Origin: Malurus cyaneus samueli
Lineage: Eukaryota; Chordata; Aves; Passeriformes; Maluridae
Assembly (NCBI GenBank): GCA_009741485.1
Contig: CM019230.1
Span: 9,726,230-9,790,229, forward strand
Length of the DNA stretch: 64,000 nucleotides
Direction of reading: 5' to 3'
Position 1 is the stretch's first letter; each line of letters opens with the position of its first letter. Positions 24,797-38,865 of the stretch are shown one piece after another. The notes under the pieces were generated by a model that saw only the letters and a list, made by a program, of their open reading frames with translations, did not search any database and was not told where the DNA came from. The translations under genes and the position numbers were made by a program.

Positions 24797-27700
24797 TAGT
24801 TAACCATAGACAAATTATATCCCACCAACCAATATCCAGACAGGAATTTAATGTCTCCTAGGAGAGTACAGCACTGCCATCACTCGTACAGGTTGTAATT
24901 TAAGCACACACACAAAATACCCAGAATTCAGAAAACTGAAACCCAAAATAGGTCTCCACCAAATGCAGCCACGAATACTGCTACTTAAAAACACAGTGTG
25001 AGGTATCTACGAGTATGAGGTGTATAATTATACTAAATAGAAACACTTCTGAATTGATAAAGTTTGAAGAGTTAATACTTTGAGGGTTTTTTTTTTGTTT
25101 GTTTTAAGTCATTTTAAAAATAAGTTGAGTAGGAATAGCCAGCAAGGAGCTGTGGAACTATCCAAGATTTTGCTGGCACTTGCACTAGCACCTGAAGATA
25201 AGACTTCCCAAGGATCAGAGACTGAAAAGCCCTCCCCACTCACAGAGCTAGGAGGAGCAGAAGGACATCCAAATGACAAATTAAAAACAGAACACTATTT
25301 AAAAAAAATTACCTTATTATTGGAGCAAAAATGTATCCTATGTGCTACTCAAGCAATGCTGCTTCAGCTGTAACAGTGGGTTCAACCCCATCCTCAGCCC
25401 GGATGTGCCAGAGATGCTGAGGAATTCCCAGTGGGAGCAGTGTGAGGTGCCAGCAGCTCTGCCCAGCTGCAGCAGCACAGTGCCTGGTACAACACCGCAC
25501 GCTGAGTGCTTTTCTAATGGCAAAGTAAAACTTCTCAGGCTGGCAGGAATGCTGAGAAAGAAGGAAACGGCCCATCCTGGTCCTTCTTACTTATCACTCC
25601 TACAAACTCCCCATTTCAATCCCACTGTTAAGTGTAACAGCATGGTGCCTTTGTGAAAGGCCTATTTGATTTTAAAATACACTTTGGACACCAGTTGTCT
25701 GCCTCAACACAACTTGGCCCTGAAATACAGCTAAAAAAAAGAGCTATCCAGTTTCCCACCACTTGTCTCTATGGCTCAGCTCATCTTCAGTATTCACCCT
25801 CATTCAGTTACTAATTTAAAGGCCTGTAGGAAAGAAAGTCTGGCAAAAAACCCAACCCTGAGTGTCTGCTGTGGAAATAACTACGGGAAGAGCCAGCAGA
25901 CATGCCAACAGGTATCACCAACGGGATAACTCCAATATGGCACCAAAAGTTGAGCCAACCTAATCATGGTGAAAGGTTAGGAATTATGCAGAGAGGAAGC
26001 TCAGTCATTGGGCATCAGCTCCCCAATAACCTGACTTGTTAGAAAGTCAACAGTTGAATTCCAGCCAAGGAGGATGAGACATTACTAGTGGCTTGGAAAA
26101 TATGTATTTTAATGGCAAAACACAACTTGTTCTGCCTATTCTTTGTAGAAGCTGAAAACAAAAGGGTTTTTCTAGCTGGGTCTTCCTGTCTGATACAACT
26201 GATATTTTTGGTAGCTGGTATGCGGATTTTAATCCCTTTACTCAAGGTATATAACAACAAGACAAGAACTCCACTGTGAATATCAGGAATGATTCAGGGA
26301 AATTACTTTAATTTTTTATTATATGGAAGATTACCTGAACAGTTGCTAATTATATATTATCTATTATTAATAATATTATTATTATATATGAGCAATTAGC
26401 ACCAGACAGCAGTTTATAATTTCCAAACTCAGATGCAAACATTGACAAAAGATTTGCCAAGAGAAAGCCATGTATTATCTCCATTGCATTGGAAACAAAT
26501 TAAAGAATTCAAGTTATTTGTGACTTTACAACTGAATTGGGAAACTTACACAAGAGGTACCATGCAAATAGAACATTGGGGATAGTTTCAGTAGACTACA
26601 AATTATTCTGAGTCTTGACTCTCAAACAAAATATTCTTAGTCTGAACTTTTTTACACACAGACTTTGCTACAAAGAAAGAAAAGCTTAAAAAAACACTCA
26701 GAAGAAAACACTAATAAAATTCTATTAAAAAATCACTTGTAAAACCGTCATTATTAAGAATTATACTTTGACTCAGGGCAGAGAACTCAGCTGATGAAAG
26801 TCTATCCTAATGCCATTTAATTGAGTTATAGAGATGCAAACCGCAAAAGAATTTGTTCTCAAGCCTACCAGGAAAACAATCCCTGCTCACATTCTCTGTA
26901 AATGCTGGTCACTATAAATACAGAATAAATATGTAAGCATGAGCCACACATGCAGGGATTTGGATGGACAATTATGTGCTCATAAGTACAGATATAATGC
27001 TTGGAGCAATGAATGTATCTTTGTATCATGGGAAATCAACTTACCCATGTGAGCCGCATTTCTAACTTCCCAACATGGCCAAGAGAAGATCAGACAAGAG
27101 TCTGCGTTTGGAAATGCTTTAGAAGTGGAAAAAAGACCACTGATTCCCCAAACCCCTGCAAGAATCCAGGCTGGGGTTGAAGGTGCACCTCAAACAGCAG
27201 CAGCCCTGGCTGAGCAGACCTGTACGGGCTCATCCTCCTCCCCAGGAGCTTTGGGCTCTCCAGCACAGCCAATGGCAGATCCACGGAGGAGCCACTGGTG
27301 GGCTTGGGATGCAACACGGGCCCCCAGACTGATGCAGAACCACAGCACCCACTTCTTCTCGGGGCTTCTCCAGTGTTTCTCTTAAACAGAGTGCAACAGT
27401 TTCCCAGGTAGGTGGGAAAAGGGGCTCTTTTAACAATAATTGACCATGGTACTTCCGGTAAGTGACAGCCTAAACAATACTATTCAGACAGAAGGAAAAC
27501 ATCTGACATTTTGTCTCCTCGAATCACTAGCAAAAAGCTGAATTTTGGAATACAGACGAGTTACAAACTGAAGCACTGAAGAATAGCAAGGAAAAAGCGT
27601 GTACCAAGGGATTTCTCAGCAGAAGAACGACATACTAGACAAAAATAAAAGGATATACCATATGTCGAGTAATAAAATTGGCAAACCTAGTAAGGTTCAA

Positions 27701-28837
27701 ATACTGCTATTATACACATCTGGGCAAAACGGGGAGGAAAAAAATCATTAAGCAATCTGAGAACCCCCAAACAAAGAAACTGTAAAATTCAGAACTGTAA
27801 AGCAAAGGAAACACACTTAATCCCTCAGGAGTTTAAGTATGTATTTCAACTGGGTTATACCATCCCTCACAAGGACATGGAGGCACACAAAAACCTAGAA
27901 ACACAATATAGCCACTGTGCACTGCTGGCACAAAGCCAACTGGCTCCAGCACCCACCAGCCCTGGCACCTGTTGGGTTTATCATCGGCACATGCATTACC
28001 TCCTTGGGGCACTCAGGGAAAAAAAAGGCTACACCAAGTGCCCGTTTTCCAGCAAAATGCAGGATTGTGTACAGCCGCTACTTAAAATCAGGATTTCCAG
28101 CTGCAAAACAAGCCACCCTCAACACAGAAGTCGTTGTGACTTTCCTGCATTTCAAAGCAATGAACAGAAATACAGAACCAAGCAATAAATAATATCATCC
28201 TGGCCTCATGGAGCTGTTTCATCTATAACCGCAGATGTAATCTCTTCCCTGGCCTCCCCTGAGGCTAATTTATTTATGAATGTTCCTATTAAAAATAGGA
28301 CTACTTGTGTAGTAGCTTAGTCTGCAGAGTGAGTAGGGGAGGCAGGGTAAACACAGTTTAATGAATAAATGTCTTGGGACAAGATAGCTCTTTTTATGGG
28401 TATGTGAGGTCTGGGTTCACCCTGCCAGGCTGTTATGAGGTGCCCCACTAACACTCCCAGCATATCATGTAGGTTGGGTATTCTGGGGGCCTTTCCATGG
28501 TTGTTTTCCAACTCAAAAATCCTGTGCCTATATCATTAGTTTAAAAGGAAACTGCACACTGGGAGCCAGCTACTATTGCCTTAGATTATGATGTAAAGAA
28601 TAATACATATTTCTAATGCTATATCAACACAAATGGCTTTTTTCAGTTTTTATTTTTTGACAGAGTGGTTTATAAACTAATCCCATGACTCTTGGCAACA
28701 CGGAAAGGTTTGTAATCGTCAGCATTCTGCTTGTTATTAAAAAGGAGGAGAAGGAGGGGTTTGCCCTAACAGGCAAAACAGGGTAAGCCAAAATCAGAGC
28801 AGGAAAGGGGGAATGTTACAGCTCACTTTTGAGAAAA
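24797..28837. other. Intronic sequence, no gene seen
   Basis: Intron with GC-richer patches at 25380-25520 and 27170-27360 whose open frames (up to 104 codons) have no recognisable motif or flanking splice sites that I trust. An AT-only patch lies at 26347-26389. 28420-28520 may hold a very degraded CR1 end (TTTTCCAACTC), which is not secure. Confidence 0.5.
26347..26389. repeat. AT-rich low-complexity patch
   Basis: Run of TA, ATT and TAT units, almost without G or C. Confidence 0.7.
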
Positions 28838-28876
28838 GGGTGTTTGGGGAGATCAGGGGAGATGGGGGGGGGGGGG
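28838..28876 (+). repeat. G13 homopolymer with flanking G runs
   Basis: GGG, GGGG (28846) and GGGG (28856) are followed by thirteen consecutive G (28864-28876). It is a strong G-quadruplex candidate. A run this long is prone to slippage, so the exact count may be a sequencing or assembly estimate. Confidence 0.75.
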
Positions 28877-31800
28877 AAGAAAGAGTGGTGGGTGTCCAAT
28901 AGCACTATGAAAACTTTCCAGAACATAAGAGATGGCATGAAATAAACAATGGAAAAGCAAACTGTGCTGACATGGTGTAAAGTGACACACAAAGGTGGTT
29001 GCAAATGCCAGGGTGCGTGGGGGATGAGACTGGGCTGAGATGCCATTGAATACAAAAGGCACAGAAGGGAAAATTCCTGCCAAGTATTTCATCCTTACAA
29101 CCAGCAATTTCTGTTCAGGGCTTCTAGGAAAGCACTAGTGGATCTGGAAAAGTCTCCAGCCACAGAGAAAGACCATGATGGAAGATGCACTGGCAAGATC
29201 CTGACAGCTTTCGGCAGCTGTACTCAGCGTCCCACCGCCCGCCTGTGGCCACCCTCATTCCCTATCCTTATTCTCAGCCCATATCAAATGATAGAGAGAT
29301 GGGGCAACCTTGGCAGCCAGTGTGACAGACGGGCAGCACTGGGACCACAGGAGGAGCTGCTGAAAGGTCTGAAATTGCTGATGTGTCCCACAGGATGAAG
29401 GACACTTGTCATGCATAACGGGCAGGATGCTGAGTATTTTCCTAGTATTCCACTACTTGATGTGCACTACTTGATGCCTGCTTCAGAAAAAAGGAGGAAA
29501 AGAAGAAAAAAAAAATCTCTGTGAAATTCTGTGACGTGGTATCAGAAGAGCTTCTGCGTTTTGAAAGAGTCAGTTGTGTGCTGTCATCCTCCAGAATGAT
29601 GGGAAAAGAAGAGGGAGGGCAGGGGAAGGTTGTTCCATTTGCAGTGGGACCTGCCCAAGGAGGGGACACACCAGTTCTGATGCCATTGGCATGGATCAGA
29701 TCTTGGGGTCACATGCTGAGATTTTTAGTGCCTAAAAATAAGGCATAACCACTTTTTATTTAACACCATGTATAAGAATTAAAATACAAATACTGCCTAA
29801 AACAACCAACAGAATTAGCAGCAGCAGCAAGCAGTTTACTGTCTGAAATCTAATACCAAAACAACCTTAGGAATCCATGAGTTTTCATAGATAGTTCAGG
29901 ATCCCAGCAACAATAATAGAATAATATAAAGTTTTTCAGGTTCTCATAATGGATTGAAAAAGAAGTTAAATAAAAAACCAAATCAAACAAAATTGAATTC
30001 AGCTTTTCAACGGGAGTACTGGCATTTGCAGTCCCCAGCCTCACCCAAGTTGCAGCAATACTTTCCCTGCTATACCCAAAATAAGCAAATCATATTCTGA
30101 AAAATCTGAGGACCAGTTTTCATCAAGATCCCAGACGTTTGATTCAAACAATTCTGGAACTGGGAAAGCTGCTTTCAGCCATGTGTGTCTCGTGCTCTAG
30201 TTACATGCTGCTGCGTCTCTGCCCATATCCTCTTATCCTCTGCTACGATGAAGACACTCAAAAGCACCAGGTTAAAGGTTCAGTGGGATTTTAAGTCTCC
30301 TTGTGCACGACAGTTGTTTGGACAAAGAGCAGAAACTGAGAAGAATTAATTATGCTCAGTTCCCACAAGTGAGGAAACCAGGATTTTTTAAACCAAATTA
30401 AGGCCCCAAATGTAATTAAATCCATAAAAGTATGAGGAAATTGAGTCTGCACCACATACTAACACTTTAAATTTATAAGCAGGGGGAAAAAATCTACAGG
30501 AAAAAAAACTCATTAAATCCTATATATTAATGTAACAAAACAAGGAAAGCAATTGCTTAATAGATTATGCATTTTATGTCATCCAATTACCCAAAACAGT
30601 ATTTAAAACTCCAGTTTTTCAAATCCAAATCAAATAAATAAACCTGCAAGAGCAAGGCTTAAGTTGGATCAGCATCACGATGTGGTAGGAAGGAGAACAG
30701 AATAGATTTTGAGAGTGATAAAACACTAAAAATTAATGATGTTTATGTGCACTACCACTCAGGTTTGAAAAGTGAACTAAAAAAAAGAGTAAAACAGCAC
30801 CAGACAAAGATACAGGATTCAGAATTCTAATAATAATGTTTCTTGATGATGCAGAAGGGAAAGCTGATGGAATTCACAATCCCTTTTTGTGAAAGCTCAT
30901 TCCTTTAAGGAAATACAATGTTTATGACATACAAAATATGATGTTAATTCTTTTTCTTTACCATAGACACACATTTCCCGTATCCTGAAATGAAGTATCA
31001 CACACTGTTACATTCATTCCTGTGCAGTCAAAACAATCTCAGTTCATTGATAACATATTTTGGTGTTCAACCATTGATATGATGATTAAAGATATTTTAA
31101 AGGCCATCTCACTGGTTGTTCAGTCAAAACAATGACTTTGCCACTTATTTTTCTAAAATGCTTCACCTACAATGTTCAACTCTGCGTAATTTCATGATCT
31201 CATGACATTTCTCAAGATATGATGCTTCACTCCCAGAGATAATCTCCAAGTTGAACGTAATACTTTACTATACTTTTCTTCATATATTCTTCATTTTCTG
31301 TTTTCTCTTTCTCATTTCAAAAGACTTCAGAAAAATGCAAAGAGCACATGGTAGTAAGCAACAGGAATCTTTAGAAGATTGCTAAAGTATTTGGTGACTG
31401 TGCTCAGAAGCTTTTGCAAGCATTTTTAGTGTATTATTTGCAGGTACTAGAGTGAGAGAAAAGCACTATTATTTGATTCAAGTGATGAAGATTACTTAAT
31501 GCAAAGCTCTGTAGGTATTTCATAAATGACAAAAATAAAATGCAACTATTATTGTGCTCATCAGATTCCTAATTTTCTAACTGCAGTGAAGAAAGACTCA
31601 TAAAATTTCCAATATTACATACAAGTTACAAAAAAATCTCACATATAAGGACCATTTCCTCGTGATAATTTTTTACTCCATGACATTTTTCAAGGATACT
31701 TTGGTCAGCTATTTCCTCCATGTCCTTTAAAATATAGGAAGGCACAGGAATCAAATATTTTAGGATGAAGAGAGAGCATGATCTCTAAACCAATCCCTGC

Positions 31801-34800
31801 TGGCATTCCCCTCAAACTAGAAGCACATGAAATCCAGTCAGCTGAGAAACTAGAGTTGTTGAGTCCCTTGCAAGAGCACGTAAGAGCAAACAAATAGTTA
31901 TCTGATGGCTTCAGGAAAAGGAAAGTGTAGGAGGAGGAAATAATATTAGTTATCCTGCAAGTACCATTCACAATTGGAGTAGGAGTGACTGTGAAAGGAA
32001 ATATTGCAGCTCCAGAGATTCCCAAAGGATTGTAAATCTTCTGCCCCTTGGGAGCAGGCAAAAAAAAATTCTGTCATTAAATAATAAGGAACAGTGCTGA
32101 AATCTTCCTGGTGATGGCATGTGCGATCAGGAACTGGCCAGACAGATAGAAAGTGATTTACAGTCGAGGCTTGGTGGGGAATGAGACTTCTCCTTGTAAA
32201 TACAAGAAGATTGATCCAATTTAGGAGCATTAAAAATTAACATGTAGGTTTGGATAAATTCTCCAATCTTGCAATGAATTTTGTAATTTTGAAGTTCCTA
32301 GACAAATATTTGTGGTTTCTTAAAAGAAAAAGATGGATGAAATTTTTGACTTGTAGAAGCTGCAATAGTTTTAAACCTTGGTTTCAAGCTAAAAAGCAAT
32401 TACGTTAAACACGCCAAAGAAAAAACTGGGCGTTGCAAAAAAATAGTATGTGAAAACCACAGCAACTTACACATGAAGCAATTCTTTCTTGTAGTCAAAT
32501 GGAAACAGTCACAGACTGCCAAATAAATTATGTGGAACAAAGAGGTATCAATAATATATGATCTTTTATAAAAGATTTCAAAGCTAACAGGAATCAATTA
32601 AAATATCGCTTCAAAAGCAAATTAAAAGATCACTCTGGACTCCACTTGGATTACAATTTATGCCTTATAACACTATTACAAATCCTAGAAACCCAAACCT
32701 CCCTCCACTTCTGTACCACATAGCACCTTCCCTGTATAATCCCTTGCATACAATCATCACAGTGAAATAAAAATACACAGATATAATAAATTATTTATAA
32801 CACAGCAGAACATGTGCAACATTAAATGGCAGATGTTAACAGGAACAGTAGATTTGCACGTATTTTCAAGAAACGCTGCAAGTTGCTGACAGAGAAGATA
32901 CAGAACAAAATTCTCTTGTTAGCTAATGGAATTCCCTGAGCTCTTGCTCAACAGAAAGGGTTTGGTTTACTTAAACAATCCTTAGTTAAAGACATTTTTC
33001 ATACAAGCACATATGCTAATGAGCTGATAATGAATTAGAATTTCAACCAAATTATTTACAATTCTAATTAAATTACAATGTAATATAGGATTCTGGCTAT
33101 TGACTTAACTCATCTAAAGCTGCATCACAAATGATTCAACTGCAGGCAACAAAAACTCTTGATTTCAGGGGTTTCTTACAGAACCAAACTCTTTAAATTA
33201 AACTTTGTTCCCAGTTTGCAATCACTGCTTAGGAGAGACAGCAATAATATTTTTCTCCTCAGTAAAATAATTTTGCTTGTAATATGAAAATATTTCTGTG
33301 TTGAAGTGCATTGGTGTTTGCAAGATTATAAATTTTACAGATATCACTGACGTAGCAAACATGTTTATGCCCCCCCACATCCATGCTTTCTTCCTGGAAT
33401 TCCTTAAGCCATACCTCAATAGAAAAGGGAGAAGTAGAAAAACAGATGACAGGAAAGGCGCTGCTGAAGTTACACCATTTCTCTTTTTCACTCTGAGATA
33501 GAGAAACTATAATTTTCACATTTTATATTAGTGAAAACCAATAGAAATAATCTCATAGTAGCCAGACTGGGAAGGTAGCTTAAGACATTTTATTCATTAT
33601 CTAGTTTTCTTAGGCAACTTTTTGGGAATCAAACATGAAAAGACATGCTTGGGTTTTCTAAGTGTTCATAAAATGTCAGAATAAACAATGGGTAGTAAAA
33701 CCTAAAGGAAATCTCACATAAAAGACCATGTGTCTGTAACACACATACTTAATACTAACTACCAAAATTTGATGGGATCTAACAGTGGCTTAAGGACATT
33801 ACCTATGTAGAGCTCTATCCTGCAAGCACTCGGGGATGAGCAAGAAGAGCTGTTTTCTGCAAGCAGGGCTATCCTCTGTTGTGACCTGGCTGACAAGTCC
33901 TCACCCTGAAAAGATAGTCTTACAACACTGATGCACCAAAAAAAACAAACTCCAAAACTTTAATGCATATGAAATTGCTGTGATTCCATAAAATCTCCTG
34001 TTAGATTTACTCCCCTCTCAATACAGCTTACTGGCAAAATGTTAATGCAGGCTCTCTCCGCAGCAATTAGCACTATCAGAGGGGGGGACCTCATGTCTTT
34101 GCAAACCAAGATTAAGGGCCAAAAATTGTATGGATTTTTCTGTTAGACTGATTGCCTGCAGCCAACTCACTGTCCAGAATGGTGCTCCTCACTCTGCTTA
34201 CTGCCCAAGGAACCTCAGCTTCTCCAGCAATATTGTGTTTAACAACACAAAGCTGTGCTGCCATCGATTCCTTGCAGAAATCCAAAAGTTTAATTTATGC
34301 TGTTCATTTAGCAAGTGTTTATTGCTAGAAATGGGCACCAGCACTGTCAGCAGCACACACATGGGCCAGTCTAGACAACCTTGCCAACAAAAGTGGGACC
34401 TTCACTGCTCTCCCCAATAAAATTACAGCCACATTTTGGAACTGATTTTGAACCTAAGCCATCAGTGTAAAAGCTTAGTGCTAAAACTGACACAAAAGGC
34501 AGGATTAAGTCATACTAATGCAGAGCTCAAAACACAGTAGGCATTTAATAAACAACAGCTTATGCCCCATCGTAAAGTGAGTCTAAGCTCTGGATAACAT
34601 GACTAAGAACCGATTTTTTTTTCTAGTATCCCCAATTCCAAATTAGAGGAATTCTTTTACAAGTCACATAGTGGATTTGACTGAAAATATGGTAGTTTCA
34701 CTTCTACAGAGGCAATCACAGCTATGGGTAAAAGAAAGAAGGACCTTTTATATCCATCGCCTGGGTCCCAAAAATCTGAAGTCAAATCAACAAAACCAGA

Positions 34801-37800
34801 TAAATAAATTTTAAAAGGAATTACTGCATTTTTGTCTAACATAGGCACCAGAGCAAACAGTACTACAACCAAAGTTATTGAACTCTCCTGAGCAATGCAA
34901 ACAGTTATCAATATTACTCATTTTCTTAACCAATCTGATTTTATCTTTCCCAAAGAAAAGGGAGAGAAAACAAAGCAATCAAGAGAGAGAAAAATATGAC
35001 ACCAATTGTGTCAGACATATTAACAAAAGTTTTAAGCAGAATGGAGTAAACTGACAATAGAAGGAAAGATCTGATTTCCACAACTCACATTCCTTTTAAA
35101 AAACGAATCCACATTTATAGTAAAAAAAAATATTTAAAACTTCGTGCATTACAAAATGGTCTTACTGAACCTCCACCCACAGAAATGCATTTCTCCTCTT
35201 TTGTCAAGCTTCATTTTTCCTACTGAATTTAGATCCTCACTAAGCCAAATATTTTCTTGAAACTTATCTCTACTTGCCTCCACAAATGCATCATTCTCTG
35301 AAAAGACCTCGATGGTCTTATGAGGGCAAAGATGCTAAATAAACACCAGCTTGGTTTTTATTTATATGAATGTTTAAAATAGCTTTTAAAGCATTCTAGG
35401 AGTGATGATTTTTATTTATAGCTTAGATTTTTGTGTGTCACATTTTTAAACAAAGGGGAGAAGGGAGAGAAGCTCTGGCGTTCACGTTCAGTGTCAGGCA
35501 GGCATTAGAAAGGTGTGCCATTTCAGAATAGGAAAGAACAAATTTTAATGTTGTATTTGCTGTGTTCCTGACTTCTCTCTCTCTACTATTAAAGCTGAAA
35601 TTCAGTCTTGTGGTGCAAGTTTTCCAGAGCAACACACAAGGCTGAGAAATCCTCCCAAAAACAACTTTGCAGCACCACGGCAGCTCTGAGAATAAGGAAT
35701 TAGAAAATGTGACATTTGACAGGCAGCGGATAACAAGGTGCAAAAACTGCAAAGTTCCTGTAGGTAGAAAGAAAGCAAAGCAATGTAGTGGAAGAAAAAA
35801 TTCCTGACAGCTCTGACACTTGGGACCTATTTTTCTCCTCAATGCACATGTAGTTGTCCTACGAGTATAATGAGAGTTATGCACATATTGTGAAGAGGAA
35901 AGGTTACTCCACACAGCCAACTGCCCAGCCACCCCGCTTTAAAAATATTGTGGCAAAGAAAGCTAAAGATGTTTTTGGTAGCTTTTTGATGCAATTAACC
36001 GGTTTGGGAAAGCCTTCAGGTCACTTCAAAGTAGAGGTAGGAAAAGGCAAATGTTTATAACGTCTCAGTGCATGTTTAATGCCTAAAATCAATCACTTGT
36101 CTACCCAAAAGATAACTCCTGCGCTTCCAGTCCCCAAAATAACAGCTACATCAATCCAACAGAAAGCAAGGATAAGAGGATGGATTGCAAAAATTGAGAT
36201 TTCAGTGATGTAAAAACACTGCTGAATAGCTGAATTACTCATATGCTTCCATTTAAAGTCATCAATGTACTATTTCTGGAATAGAAATAAAAATTCCTTG
36301 CTACTCCAGAGCAGTAACAGAAGCTTCCAAAGGAGAGTAATTGAAGCACAACAGCATATTAGCTGTGATTAAAATACTCATACCTAAAACTGCAGAGAAG
36401 TTCAGGCACAGCCGTGCGTTACTCAGGTGTGGAGTAAACACATTTGGGCTGACAAACCAGGGCTGCCACAGCAGCTCTGTGACTCAAACTCTTCTCTTTT
36501 ACCCAGGTCAAAGCTATGGGGTCAAACTTTTAAATTATGAAATTTAATAGCTAGTAGCAGGTTATCTGGATTTTAGACATACCTTTTCCTCCTGAATGAT
36601 AAAAAAGTCACTCTTCTTTCCTCTGCAGAGCACTGCAGGTCCCTAAGCACTGTACATTTTACACCCCAGGAGTGCAAAATTATTTCAGCCATCAGATTGC
36701 CACTGAGAACATACCTTTCCCTGCTTAAGCCATAGGGGTTCATATTCGTGGCTGGTTTTCAGAGCTTTAAGTTTGTTGAGTTTTTTAAACCTACCTCTAG
36801 GTACAGCACCAAGAGGTTTCATGAACTCGATGTCCTCCTAGGTGCAGCAGCATCCCTATTCCAGGGCTGAACACATCTGTGGCACACACAGAGAAAGTCC
36901 AGGCTTCCTGCAGAGCCCCACTGTGCTCAGAAACCATGTCTGGGAGAGGAATTGGTTTTTCATTTCCTTTGCTGGAGAGCCAAGAAACACTTCATCACCA
37001 CCACACCCTCTCAGAAACCTTCAGCTCACACTTCCCTGCACACAAACGATGGAACATGACAAAGGAGAAGCTCTCCAAGCTCCCTGAACTCCAGCAGGAT
37101 TTCCATCCCCAGTTTTCAATGGAACACAGACCAAGTATGAAAAAGGCTCCTGGCTGGTGGAGGTGTAGAAGTTGGACATCCAATGCTAGGTCAGCACTCT
37201 GCAAATTCCAAAGTTGTTCTGCTTAACTGATCTTGACACTGCTCCATCAAGGAGAAGTAAAAGACCTGTGAATGTTCACCATAGAACTGCTCAGAACAGG
37301 ACCTCTCATGTTCAAATCTTACTTATAAACTTTTAGCAGGAGATTGCAAAGAGCACCACCTCCCCAGCCTATAAATGTAGAACAAGAAAACCCATTTTCC
37401 AGATATATGCTTATACAGAATAGAGCTGAGATTGATTAAATGTCATTTTGGTTTATTTTAAAAATGTCAGAACCTGAAGTATCTATACAGCATTCTAAGT
37501 TATAGGATGCATCTTTTACATTAATTAAAAATGCTCTGATGCTGTCCTCTTAAAAAACTAACTTATATTCACACATATTTTAAGTTAGTTCTTATAAACA
37601 TTTGTCATCTTAAATGTAATTTAATCCTTAACAAATAATTCTTCCCAAATGAGAAAAAAAAAATCATTAAAGGAAAAAACCCACTCTATGATGAGTAACA
37701 CAATCTAGATAATTGCCTCCTTGCCAGGAACATGTGAGCTTGGTTTACGAACTTCTTTAAAATCTGAAGCAAATTATTTCTTAAAGCAATTATTAAAATG

Positions 37801-38154
37801 CAAACTAAATAAACATTAACTTCACCATTCGATACACATCCTCTCTGCAGTTTTCCTATAAATAGATTCATTTCCTCACTAGAAATTACATAAAGCACAA
37901 ACAGAGGTTTCACTGTCCACAACCCAGAGACATCAAGCCACAGTGTGGAAGAGAGTGAAGGGGAAAAGCAAAAATACAGTAGAAGTTGCTTAAAATGGCA
38001 GTTTTCTAAAGGATTTGCTTCAAAATTGTCACTGGCCATTTTGGATTTCAGTGTTGAACCACACCCATGAAACTTCAAGGTTGCTTTGAAAGGTTTGCAA
38101 TAAACCCCAAGTTAATTAATATTCTCCCTTTGTAAAATAGGTGGGTAAAGTTCA
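28877..38154. other. Intronic sequence, no gene seen
   Basis: About 9.3 kb of AT-rich intron, the longest stretch with no recognised element. The open frames at 35438-35932 (minus, 164 codons) and 36879-37226 (plus, 115 codons) show no known domain and are of a length expected by chance here. A short 33810-33836 stretch faintly resembles an ancient repeat core but is too short to call. Confidence 0.5.
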
Positions 38155-38865
38155 TGTTGGCACAACACATGAGGAGTTGGGACAAGCTCCAGGGACCACA
38201 TGCTGAAGGGCCTCAACTCCTGCCACCACTGTCCTTCCAAACACGACTGACTGCCTGCACAGCTCTAAAGTCTCAAATATTTTCCAGATTGGATTCAGTT
38301 TCCCAGTCCAGACAATCCCTTAGAAGAGTTGATATGAAGGAAAGATGATGAAAAGTCACCAGTACTCTGGTCCTTCTGATGCCTGATGATTTTTGCTTTT
38401 CCTTTTTACACTTGCTGTACCCTCTATGCATCTGCCTGTACCCCTTAGCCTGCATGGTTGTAATTCCTGAAGCCTGATATTCCAGCTTAGTTTAGGAGTT
38501 CTGCTGGGCAGAGACCAAACATCCTGAGGAAGGAGCCAGTGTGCCCTGTGCTATCTTAAACCTGAGGCTCCAGCCTTGGGTGAAGCTTTCTCTCTGGAGC
38601 ATCTTGTGTAAACTGAGCTCTGGCCTCATCCGGGGGGGATTCATTAGAATAGGGGTACATCACTGCATTTGTGAAGTTTCTTATTGAGGAATCCTAGATA
38701 GTTATGCTAATTCCTGAAATCTATAAAACTTGTACCCGTGCTGTACACGGGTGTGCATTCTGCCATCAAGTTGTGCACCTGGGATCCCAAATACCAAGGT
38801 AAAACCCTTTTTATCCCCTTAACCGTGTCTGTGTCATTATTAAAAACTGGCCCATCAAGGCAACA
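38155..38865 (+). mobile_element. Probable solo LTR of an ERVL-like endogenous retrovirus, about 711 bp
   Basis: The proposed ends are TGTTG (38155) and CAACA (38865), an inverted pair typical of LTRs. Flanking five-base sequences GTTCA (38150-38154) and CTTCA (38866-38870) match at four of five positions, as expected for an old 5-bp target duplication. Inside are a TATA box (TATAAAA, 38722-38728) and an ATTAAA poly(A)-signal variant (38839-38844) just before the end. No gag, pol or env sequence is nearby, so it reads as a solo LTR. The 3' end is firmer than the 5' end. The ERVL class is inferred from length, termini and duplication size. It is antisense to COX10. Confidence 0.6.
38722..38728 (+). 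promoter_or_regulatory. TATA box of the probable ERVL-like LTR
   Basis: TATAAAA lies about 140 bp before the proposed LTR 3' end, where a U3 promoter would sit. A hairpin (ACCCGTG / CACGGGT, 38734-38752) follows near the expected transcription start. Confidence 0.5.

Noticed and set aside
28420..28520. Possible further CR1 end (TTTTCCAACTC pattern)
   Set aside because: Too diverged to separate from chance without an alignment.
33810..33836. ATCCTGCAAGCACT-like ancient repeat core
   Set aside because: Fewer than 30 matching bases and no second diagnostic block.
35438..35932. 164-codon open frame, minus strand
   Set aside because: No motif, cysteine- and serine-rich random-like composition, no splice or promoter context.
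36842..37226. Overlapping open frames of 81 and 115 codons
   Set aside because: Two frames open over the same bases without a known family in either; treated as low stop density by chance.
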